Origin: an uncultured Bifidobacterium sp.
Lineage (GTDB): Bacteria > Actinomycetota > Actinomycetes > Actinomycetales > Bifidobacteriaceae
DNA length: 19,320 nt
Direction: 5' to 3'
Assembly (NCBI GenBank): GCA_937874315.1
Contig: CALNAE010000210.1
Coordinates: forward strand, 1-19,320
Shown: positions 1-5,938 of the stretch, piece by piece
How positions within the stretch are numbered: the stretch's first letter is position 1
Layout of the letters: the number at the start of each line of letters is the position of its first letter
Translations under genes and position numbers: made by a program
Notes under the pieces: model-generated
The model's database searches: none
What the model was told of the DNA's origin: nothing
Seen by the model: only the letters and a program-made list of their open reading frames with translations

Positions 1-60
1 CAACTGACTTAAAATCAGTCGCAGCAATGCTTGTGGGTTCAAGTCCCACCGGGGGTACCA
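1..60 (+). tRNA. tRNA-Leu (anticodon UAA), 3' part only
   Basis: This is the 3' portion of a leucine tRNA; the acceptor 5' strand and D arm lie before the window. The anticodon stem pairs 3-7 with 15-19 (ACTGA/TCAGT) around the seven-base loop CTTAAAA, which places the anticodon TAA at 10-12. A long variable arm follows, with GCA (21-23) pairing TGC (28-30) around a GCAA tetraloop; this is typical of class II tRNAs such as Leu. The T arm pairs 33-37 with 45-49 around TTCAAGT. The gene encodes its own CCA at 58-60. Confidence 0.95.
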
Positions 61-95
61 GCCAAGCGAGAGAACGATCGCGTGATTCCTGTGAT

Positions 96-155
96 GTTTG
101 CCCTTGCCTTGACTTAGAGTTCCTACGGTTGGCAAACGGCCGGTAGACGTTTGCC
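96..155. promoter_or_regulatory. GTTTGCC / GGCAAAC repeats upstream of guaC, possible operator
   Basis: The heptamer GTTTGCC occurs at 96-102 and 149-155, and its exact reverse complement GGCAAAC at 131-137. The last two form a perfect 7-bp inverted repeat with an 11-bp spacer, and the first two form another with a 28-bp spacer. A TTGACT that could be a -35 element lies at 109-114, but no convincing -10 sits at the right distance; TACACT at 163-168 is another weak -10 candidate. The arrangement suggests regulator binding at the guaC promoter, but no regulator can be named from sequence alone. Confidence 0.4.
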
Positions 156-170
156 ATAGGTTTACACTGG

Positions 171-200
171 TAACGCAGGTTGACGCAGATAGACGCACAA
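171..200 (+). repeat. three ACGCA direct repeats with exact 10-bp period
   Basis: Three consecutive 10-base units share a core: TAACGCAGGT (171-180), TGACGCAGAT (181-190) and AGACGCACAA (191-200). The ACGCA cores begin at 173, 183 and 193, so they lie on the same face of the helix. They sit 39-66 bases before the guaC start codon, in the promoter-proximal or leader region. Confidence 0.55.
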
Positions 201-238
201 TTCGGCACCCGGTCATGCGACCCACGGAGGTAAATTCA

Positions 239-1210
239 GTGGACGTTTTCGATTACGAGGATATTCAGCTCATTCCCAACAAATGCATTATCAAGAGTCG
301 CGGCGATGCGGACACCTCGGTGACGTTCGGCCCGATGACCTTCAGGATTCCGGTCGTACCGGCCAATATGGAGACGGTTATCGACGAGGATCTCGCCATC
401 TGGCTGGCCGAGCACGGCTACTTCTACATCATGCATCGATTCCGGCCGGACGCCAGGGGGGATTTCGTGCGGACCATGCACGAACGCGGGCTGTTCGCCT
501 CGATCAGCGTCGGGATCAAGGACGGCGAGCACGCGTTCATCGACGAGCTGGCCGAGCATCGGCTCGACCCCGAGTACGTCACCATCGACGTCGCCCACGG
601 GCATTCCGACTTCGTCATCGACATGATCCACCACATCAAGAAGGCGTTGCCGAACAGCTTCCTGATCGCGGGGAACCTCGGCACGCCCGAGGCGGTGCGG
701 GAGATAGAGAACGCCGGTGCCGACGCCACGAAGATAGGCATCGGGCCCGGCAAGGCGTGCCTGACGAAGCTGAAGACCGGTTTCGGCACCGGCGGCTGGC
801 AGCTGGCCGCGTTGCGGCTGTGTTCGAAGGCCGCCAAGAAGCCGTTGATAGCCGATGGTGGCGTCCGATTCAACGGCGATATCGCCAAGTCGATTCGCTT
901 CGGCGCGTCCATGGTGATGATCGGTTCGCTGTTGGCGGGCCACGACGAGAATCCCGGCACGGTGCTGACCATCGACGGCAAGCGTTACAAGCAGTATTGG
1001 GGTTCGGCGTCCGAGCGTCAGAAGGGGACGTATCGCAATGTGGAAGGCCGACAGATGCTCATCCCGTATCGAGGACATCTCCTCGATACGCTGAACGAGA
1101 TGGAGCAGGATCTGCAGTCGTCCATCTCCTATGCCGGTGGTCGAGAACTGGATGATATCCGAACCGTGGATTATGTGATCGTCAAGAACTCGATCATGAA
1201 CGGTGACTAG
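239..1210 (+). CDS. guaC: GMP reductase
   Basis: GMP reductase performs the NADPH-dependent reductive deamination of GMP to IMP, recycling guanine nucleotides to the adenine branch in the cytoplasm. The 323-residue product matches the Gram-positive GuaC type over its whole length, beginning with the N-terminal VFDYEDIQLIP segment. It has the IMPDH/GMPR (beta/alpha)8 barrel signatures: PVVPANM, the substrate loop GIGPGKACLTK with catalytic Cys174, and ADGGVR. It lacks the CBS domains of IMP dehydrogenase. The chosen start is GTG at 239, which has GGAGG at 226-230 with an 8-base gap; the in-frame ATG at 215 would place this Shine-Dalgarno inside the gene and add eight residues absent from relatives. 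The gene is monocistronic as far as seen, with repeats upstream that may be regulatory. Confidence 0.96.
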   Translation: MDVFDYEDIQLIPNKCIIKSRGDADTSVTFGPMTFRIPVVPANMETVIDEDLAIWLAEHGYFYIMHRFRPDARGDFVRTMHERGLFASISVGIKDGEHAFIDELAEHRLDPEYVTIDVAHGHSDFVIDMIHHIKKALPNSFLIAGNLGTPEAVREIENAGADATKIGIGPGKACLTKLKTGFGTGGWQLAALRLCSKAAKKPLIADGGVRFNGDIAKSIRFGASMVMIGSLLAGHDENPGTVLTIDGKRYKQYWGSASERQKGTYRNVEGRQMLIPYRGHLLDTLNEMEQDLQSSISYAGGRELDDIRTVDYVIVKNSIMNGD

Positions 1211-1261
1211 TTGCGAAGGCAGTCTCACGTAGGTGAAACATGCCGGTAACCGCAGCCGGGC

Positions 1262-1267
1262 TAGGCT
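1262..1267 (+). promoter_or_regulatory. candidate -10 element (TAGGCT) before the 1336 gene
   Basis: The decamer GCTAGGCTGT at 1260-1269 recurs exactly before the FKBP gene (3533-3542), suggesting a shared -10 type of element. No clear -35 is seen. A GTACG/CGTAC inverted repeat (1281-1285 and 1294-1298) follows in the would-be leader. Confidence 0.3.
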
Positions 1268-1335
1268 GTCCGATGACCGTGTACGGTGAATATCGTACCA
1301 AAGAGTTCTCGATGGATCGGACCGGTGGGAGGATC

Positions 1336-1896
1336 ATGGCTTGGTGGAACGTGACGCGTGAGGGGCCTTCCGGGCTGCCGACGATGCTGACGCAGACCGT
1401 CGTCGCGGCTGCGGCGCTGTGCATCGGCGAGATTGTGAGCGCACCGATTTATGTGGGCATGGCGTCGAATCGGCTGGCATTGGTGCCGTGGGCCATGGTC
1501 GCGTGCCTGTTGGCGGTGGCATTCGTATATACCGTGGGATTCGCTGTGCTGTGGGGCGTCGACAACCTGACGCGTCGAATGAGCATCCGATATCGTCCTG
1601 TGGCCTATGGCGTGGTCGGCATGATCGGGTTTGGCTGCTGGGGCCGGTTCGTCGTTGCCGCGTTTCTTGATTCCCTGTTGCGTCCTCTCGGATTGACGAC
1701 ATTGAGTGCGGGCTCGTTGCTGCTGATTACGATCAACAGCGCCGTGCTCGGCTTTGCCGCATGGTTCCTGGCCTATGTATCGCCGAAGCCGCTCTCCGAT
1801 CGTCGTGTGACGGTGGCTGTCATCGGCGTCGTTACGGTATTGCTGGCGGTGGCCGGCGCGTATTACCTGTCGCGGATGTACGCGGTGTTGTATTGA
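1336..1896 (+). CDS. small multi-pass membrane protein of unknown function
   Basis: I do not recognise the family. The 186-residue product is very hydrophobic, with about five predicted membrane segments at roughly residues 18-38, 47-70, 85-110, 118-140 and 155-180, separated by short basic loops (for example NLTRRMSIRYRP and SPKPLSDRR). No catalytic motif is evident. I prefer the ATG at 1336 because GGGAGG (1327-1332) lies just before it, although the 3-base gap is short; in-frame ATGs at 1240, 1273 and 1312 would add up to 32 residues of non-hydrophobic sequence. A TAGGCT -10-like element at 1262-1267 suggests its own promoter. It stands between guaC and sdaA with no obvious functional link to either. 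Confidence 0.7.
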   Translation: MAWWNVTREGPSGLPTMLTQTVVAAAALCIGEIVSAPIYVGMASNRLALVPWAMVACLLAVAFVYTVGFAVLWGVDNLTRRMSIRYRPVAYGVVGMIGFGCWGRFVVAAFLDSLLRPLGLTTLSAGSLLLITINSAVLGFAAWFLAYVSPKPLSDRRVTVAVIGVVTVLLAVAGAYYLSRMYAVLY

Positions 1897-1997
1897 GACG
1901 AGGTCGCGAGTCCGCCGCTTATCCGGTGTGATGGCTCGGGTCTGTTCCGGATCGTGAATGTACGGCTCGGGAATCCAATGAAGAGTGGGGTGTTGAC

Positions 1998-3479
1998 ATG
2001 GTGTCTAGGATGGAAGACATGTTCAGCGTATTAGATATGTTCACCATCGGCGTGGGGCCGAGCTCGTCGCATACCGTCGGCCCCATGCGGGCGGCCCACG
2101 CGGTGGTGGCGTCCCTGAAAGACAGTGGCGTGCTGGACCGCGTCACGCGCATGCATGTGACACTCTACGGTTCCTTGGCCATGACCGGTATGGGGCACGG
2201 AACCGACAGGGCCGTGGCGGCCGGTTTGGAGGGGAGCCTTCCCGCCGATGTGAATACCGAGCATATGCTGAACATCAAACAGGAGTATGAGCATAAGGAT
2301 TTCATGCTGCTCGGCGGCACCCATGCCATCGCGTTCCATTACGAGCGTGATATCGTTTTCGAGCTGTGGAGCCGTCTCGCCCCGCATACCAATGGCATGC
2401 GGTTCGTCGCCTACGGCGATGGCGATGACGTCGTGGATGAGCAGGTATGGTATTCCATCGGCGGCGGGTTCATCCGCTCGGGAAGTCCCGACGATCCGAT
2501 GATCGGCATTCACGACAGACCTCCTGTCGGTAGCACGTTCGCCGAACGGGACGAGGGCGATGTGGTGCATTTCGGCGCGAAGTCGCCATATGATTTCGGC
2601 TCGTGCGATGAGCTGATGTCCATCTGCAAGGACACGGGGCTCGACGTCTGCGATGTCGTGATGGCCAACGAGCGCGTGATTCGCGGCGAACGTGACACCC
2701 GCGATCTCCTGCTGAAAATCTGGCATACCATGCATGAGTGCGTGATCGCGGGTTCGACGTCGAGGCAGGAGATTCTGCCCGGTGGTCTCGAGGTGAAGCG
2801 GCGCGCACCTGGGATGTACCGTCGCTTGTCGTCGAACAACGACGTGCTGGCACGCGACCATCATGATGACAGCGCCGCTTTGGAGTCCTCGGATGCCGCT
2901 TGGGTCGATCTATTCGCCCTGGCCGTCAGCGAGGAAAACGCCGGTGGCGGACGCATCGTCACCGCCCCGACGAACGGCGCCGCTGGCATCATACCTGCCG
3001 TGTTGCAGTACTACTGGAATTTTGTGGATTCCGCCGACGAGGACGGCGTGGTCCGTTTCCTGCTGACCGCCGGGGCCATCGGTTACCTGTTCAAGCGAAA
3101 CGCCTCCATCTCCGGTGCCGAGGTCGGGTGCCAGGGCGAGGTCGGCTCGGCATGTTCGATGGCCGCGGCCGGGCTGTGCGAGGTGATGGGCGGTACGCCG
3201 AGACAGGTCGAGAACGCGGCGGAGATAGGCATCGAACATCATCTCGGGCTCACCTGCGACCCGGTGGGCGGATTGGTTCAGATACCATGCATTGAGCGCA
3301 ATGCCATGGCGGCGAATACGGCGATCAACGCGGTGCGCATAGCCATGCTCGGCGACGGATCGCACCGGGTCAGCCTCGATCAGGCCATCCGCACGATGAA
3401 GGACACCGGCGAGGACATGATGTCCAAGTACAAGGAAACGGCCCAGGGCGGGCTCGCCGTCAACGTCGTGGAATGCTGA
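1998..3479 (+). CDS. sdaA: L-serine dehydratase (L-serine ammonia-lyase), single-chain iron-sulfur type
   Basis: The enzyme converts L-serine to pyruvate and ammonia using an oxygen-sensitive [4Fe-4S] cluster. The 493-residue product contains both the beta and alpha domains in one chain, as in the E. coli SdaA/SdaB type. The N-terminal motif GVGPSSSHTVGPM is diagnostic. Candidate cluster ligands are Cys378 (GCQGEVG), Cys420 (TCDPVGG) and Cys431 (PCIERN); the 42- and 11-residue spacings equal those of the E. coli family cysteines. The alpha domain also shows NENAGG-like and APTNGAAGIIPA segments. The start is uncertain: the ATG at 1998 gives the longest form, while ATG at 2019 aligns best with the usual N-terminus (MFSVLDMF), and neither has a strong Shine-Dalgarno. 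The gene stands between a membrane protein and the FKBP gene, probably as its own transcription unit. Confidence 0.95.
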   Translation: MVSRMEDMFSVLDMFTIGVGPSSSHTVGPMRAAHAVVASLKDSGVLDRVTRMHVTLYGSLAMTGMGHGTDRAVAAGLEGSLPADVNTEHMLNIKQEYEHKDFMLLGGTHAIAFHYERDIVFELWSRLAPHTNGMRFVAYGDGDDVVDEQVWYSIGGGFIRSGSPDDPMIGIHDRPPVGSTFAERDEGDVVHFGAKSPYDFGSCDELMSICKDTGLDVCDVVMANERVIRGERDTRDLLLKIWHTMHECVIAGSTSRQEILPGGLEVKRRAPGMYRRLSSNNDVLARDHHDDSAALESSDAAWVDLFALAVSEENAGGGRIVTAPTNGAAGIIPAVLQYYWNFVDSADEDGVVRFLLTAGAIGYLFKRNASISGAEVGCQGEVGSACSMAAAGLCEVMGGTPRQVENAAEIGIEHHLGLTCDPVGGLVQIPCIERNAMAANTAINAVRIAMLGDGSHRVSLDQAIRTMKDTGEDMMSKYKETAQGGLAVNVVEC

Positions 3480-3532
3480 GACGGACGAGACCACGACTGG
3501 GATGAAAACCGCGACTTCATCGTCCAATTAGT

Positions 3533-3542
3533 GCTAGGCTGT
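3533..3542 (+). promoter_or_regulatory. candidate extended -10 (TGCTAGGCT) before the FKBP gene
   Basis: TGCTAGGCT at 3532-3540 fits an extended -10 pattern (TG-N-TAGGCT), ending 27 bases before the start codon. The decamer GCTAGGCTGT is identical to that before the gene at 1336. No good -35 is present, which is usual for extended -10 promoters. Confidence 0.4.
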
Positions 3543-3567
3543 TGGCATTGTGTCTAAGGAGGCCAAT

Positions 3568-3975
3568 ATGACAGCGAATATGCCACAGGTCAACGCGCAG
3601 TTCGGCGCCGCGCCCGTTGTCTCATTCCCTGCTGCGCAGCCGCCAGCGGGTTTGAAGGTAGAGGAAGTCGTCGAAGGCGATGGACCTACGGTTCATCGCG
3701 GCGACACCATCACGGTGAATTATCATGGATTGGTGTGGGGGAGCGACACCCCGTTCGATTCGAGTTTCGACAGGCATCAGCCCGCGAGTTTCGGCATCGG
3801 AGTCGGTCAGGTGATCCAGGGGTGGGATCGTACCGTGCCGGGGCATAACATCGGCTCTCGTCTGGTGGTATCCATTCCACCCGAATACGGTTATGGACGC
3901 CAGGGCATGCCGCAGGCGGGCATCGGAGGCGATGACACGCTGGTGTTCGTCATTGACATCATATCCAAACGTTGA
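3568..3975 (+). CDS. FKBP-type peptidyl-prolyl cis-trans isomerase
   Basis: This cytoplasmic enzyme speeds cis-trans isomerisation of X-Pro bonds during protein folding. The 135-residue product is a single FKBP domain after about 30 N-terminal residues without a signal peptide. Family landmarks are in order: VNYHG, the F-D-S-S-F segment, VGQVIQGWD with the pocket-floor Trp, GSRLVVSIPPEYGYG, and the C-terminal strand LVFVIDII. The start is ATG 3568, because a strong AAGGAGG (3556-3562) lies 5 bases upstream; the longer in-frame form from GTG 3550 would bury that site inside the gene. It lies between sdaA and greA on the same strand but is separated from both by putative promoters. Confidence 0.93.
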   Translation: MTANMPQVNAQFGAAPVVSFPAAQPPAGLKVEEVVEGDGPTVHRGDTITVNYHGLVWGSDTPFDSSFDRHQPASFGIGVGQVIQGWDRTVPGHNIGSRLVVSIPPEYGYGRQGMPQAGIGGDDTLVFVIDIISKR

Positions 3976-4069
3976 TGCGTATATGGTGACGGGTGATGCC
4001 ATCGATCCGCCTGTATGATGGCCGATTACCGCCGATTGGCGATTCGAGGCGGATCGTATGCGCCACGCG

Positions 4070-4109
4070 TTGGCATATCGTTCCATGCCAAATGCATCAC
4101 ATCTAGAAT
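4070..4109 (+). promoter_or_regulatory. greA promoter region with a 7-bp inverted repeat
   Basis: TTGGCAT (4070-4076) and ATGCCAA (4085-4091) form a perfect 7-bp inverted repeat with an 8-base spacer. A -10-like TAGAAT lies at 4104-4109, 66 bases before the greA start. A -35 spaced 17 bases upstream would fall on TTCCAT (4081-4086), inside the repeat, so a protein bound there could block the promoter. A second -10-like TATGAT occurs at 4014-4019. No -35 is strong, so the promoter call is tentative. Confidence 0.4.
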
Positions 4110-4175
4110 ATCGAAGTGTTCGGGCCACGTTCGCGCGGATCCGTTCGTAATATCAGAGTAGGTCAGGAGGGTTAT

Positions 4176-4655
4176 ATGGCCGAGGAGAAGACAATTCTGC
4201 TTACGCAGGAGGCCTATACCAAGATGAAGGACGAGCTTGCCCATCGTGAGGGTGAGTATCGTGATGAGATCACCGAGCGCATCGCAACGGCGCGTGCCGA
4301 GGGTGATCTTTCCGAGAATGGCGGATATCAGGCCGCACGCGAGGAGCAGGGCAAGAACGAGGGGCGCATCAACGAGCTTATCGTCAAACTTCGCAATGCG
4401 AAGATTCTCAAGGCGCCCAAGGCGGGTGTCGTCGGCAACGGTTCCGTGGTGACGTTGGAATTGGCCGGCAATGACATGGTCTATGTGCTGGGGTCGCGTG
4501 ATATCGCCGTCGCGACCACCTATGATGTCATCAGCCCCGAGTCCCCGATCGGATCGGCGATTATGGGTGCGAAGACCGGCGACACCGTCAGCTACCATGC
4601 GCCGAATGGCAAGGAAATTTCGGTGCATATCAAGGATTCGCAGCCGTTGAAATAA
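4176..4655 (+). CDS. greA: transcription elongation factor GreA
   Basis: GreA enters the secondary channel of RNA polymerase and stimulates cleavage of backtracked RNA so that stalled complexes resume. The 159-residue product has the usual length and layout: an N-terminal antiparallel coiled coil (about residues 8-78) and a C-terminal FKBP-like domain. The acidic tip that activates the catalytic magnesium is present as GDLSEN with Asp44 and Glu47. The C-terminal domain shows SPIGSAIMGAKTGDTV and ends near VHIKDSQPL. The start is ATG 4176, with CAGGAGGG about 5 bases upstream; the longer open frame from 4116 has no support. It is the last gene of the plus-strand block and is followed by a strong hairpin at 4735-4768. 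Confidence 0.97.
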   Translation: MAEEKTILLTQEAYTKMKDELAHREGEYRDEITERIATARAEGDLSENGGYQAAREEQGKNEGRINELIVKLRNAKILKAPKAGVVGNGSVVTLELAGNDMVYVLGSRDIAVATTYDVISPESPIGSAIMGAKTGDTVSYHAPNGKEISVHIKDSQPLK

Positions 4656-4734
4656 ACCAACGGTCGTGCCGCTCGATTCCAGGTGACCTGTTGCCGTAGG
4701 TCGTAATCGTGCGGATTCATGCACCTCGACGGAT

Positions 4735-4768
4735 GAGCCGCCCTTCGTCTATATGCGAAGGGCGGCTC
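4735..4768. terminator. hairpin terminator between convergent greA and hemolysin III genes
   Basis: A perfect 13-bp stem, GAGCCGCCCTTCG (4735-4747) with CGAAGGGCGGCTC (4756-4768), encloses an 8-base loop. It lies 79 bases after the greA stop and 66 bases beyond the stop of the convergent gene, so it may serve both. No uninterrupted T run follows on either strand; the plus side is only T-rich. Confidence 0.75.
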
Positions 4769-4834
4769 TCGCTGTTCGATTCCCTGTTGTTTGCCGTTTT
4801 CGTCGCGGCTCGCTGTCATGGCTCGCTATCTCGG

Positions 4835-5743
4835 TCAGCCCAGCGCCCACAGGTTGACGATAACCATATAGATGGCGACCATGTGGCAGGCGTAGCCGGC
4901 TACCGTGCCGACGTGGAAGATCTCGTGGAAGCCGAACACGCGCGGCCAGGGATCGGGCTTGCGCAATGCATAGACGATGGCTCCTAGAATGTAGCATGCG
5001 CCTCCTGAGGCGATAAGAATCACCACAGCCGGTCCGGCCGCCGGAGAATCCCAGAAGAGCTTCATGAAGCCAATCCCGGAAACGCCGAAGATGATATACA
5101 CCATCACGTAGAGCCAACGGGGCGCGGTGATCCAGATCACGTGGATGATCAACGCCACCAGCGTGCACGACCACATGCCGACGATGATCGTGGTCCTCCA
5201 ATTGCTACTGAGCGCGAAGGAGACGGGGGTGTAGGTTCCGGCGATGAGCAGGAATATGTTCACGTGATCGATGCGACGCAGTACGTCGGTGACGCGAGGC
5301 GACCAATCGCCGAGATGATAGGCCGCCGAATGGGCGAACAGGATGATCGAGCATGTCATGAAAACGGCGCAGGCCCATTTGAGTCCCGTCCCGTGTGCCA
5401 GACAGATCAACACGATGCCCGCCGCGAGCGCCAGAGGCGCCGCAACGGCGTGAATCCAGCCGCGAAGCAACGGCTTGGGGCGTCCGTGGACATCAAGGCG
5501 CACCCGCCTCACGTACCTGTTCTGACCGCGTTCGACGCGTCGGGCCTTGTCTTCGCTCTTGGCGATGAGCCGTGTGGCACGGCGCTCGGCTTCCTGTCGA
5601 ATGGTGTCCGCCTTGCTGTGCGCGCGCGTGCGGATGAGATCGGCTTCGGCTCGTCGGGCATGCAGTTGAGCCTCCTCGACGGCTTGCCCCGTCGCGGGCG
5701 GTTCTTCACGACGCTGCTGGTGATTGGAGTCTTCGGTGCCCAC
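4835..5743 (-). CDS. hemolysin III / TrhA (PAQR) family membrane protein with a charged N-terminal helix
   Basis: The core belongs to the hemolysin III (YqfA/TrhA) branch of the PAQR superfamily: seven-pass membrane proteins with a probable metal site, linked in some bacteria to membrane lipid homeostasis. The 302-residue product has seven predicted membrane segments from about residue 95 to 298. Putative metal ligands are in place: Ser139 and His143 (HSAAYH), Asp159, His273 and His277 (GFHEIFH) and His287. Residues 1-90 precede the family core and look like a soluble, highly charged helix (AQLHARRAEADLIRTRAHSK and following) with coiled-coil character; typical members of about 220 residues lack it. 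The start is GTG at 5743 with GGAAGGA 6 bases upstream (5750-5756). Tandem palindromes at 5762-5790 lie in its promoter. Confidence 0.88.
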   Translation of the reverse strand: MGTEDSNHQQRREEPPATGQAVEEAQLHARRAEADLIRTRAHSKADTIRQEAERRATRLIAKSEDKARRVERGQNRYVRRVRLDVHGRPKPLLRGWIHAVAAPLALAAGIVLICLAHGTGLKWACAVFMTCSIILFAHSAAYHLGDWSPRVTDVLRRIDHVNIFLLIAGTYTPVSFALSSNWRTTIIVGMWSCTLVALIIHVIWITAPRWLYVMVYIIFGVSGIGFMKLFWDSPAAGPAVVILIASGGACYILGAIVYALRKPDPWPRVFGFHEIFHVGTVAGYACHMVAIYMVIVNLWALG

Positions 5744-5761
5744 GTGTATTCCTTCCGTTTG

Positions 5762-5790
5762 TTACGCAAACGTAACTTACGTTATCGTAA
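5762..5790. promoter_or_regulatory. two tandem TTACG-N4-CGTAA palindromes, probable operator
   Basis: TTACGCAAACGTAA (5762-5775) and TTACGTTATCGTAA (5777-5790) are two 14-bp palindromes with identical 5-bp half sites, separated by one base, their centres 15 bp apart. They lie 19-47 bases before the minus-strand start at 5743. A minus-strand promoter with -35 TTGACC (5806-5801) and -10 TAACGT (5784-5779), 16-base spacer, would place the -10 inside the second palindrome, as expected for a repressor site. TetR-type dimers often use such sites; the actual regulator is unknown. Confidence 0.6.
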
Positions 5791-5938
5791 CATGCATGTC
5801 GGTCAAGGTTGACAGGGTGATTCGATAATCAACGTTCACCGCATAACCTTCACGTTCGCTGTCACGCCGTCACCGTAAGTCGTCAACCGTCACCGACCCA
5901 CACCGGCGATGGGATTACTGATGCGTATGATGGAGCAT

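Noticed and set aside
61..238. Purine riboswitch upstream of guaC
   Set aside because: I could not find the three-way junction core of purine riboswitches; only short repeats are present.
236..1228. Long open frame antisense to guaC
   Set aside because: It lies wholly over a certain gene, has no ribosome binding site, and its Arg/His-rich product is what a GC-rich antisense frame gives.
2031..2864. 277-codon frame antisense to sdaA
   Set aside because: It is a shadow of the strongly conserved serine dehydratase and has no family similarity.
4709..4987. Plus-strand frame beginning after greA
   Set aside because: It crosses the terminator hairpin and continues antisense to the hemolysin III gene, with no ribosome binding site.
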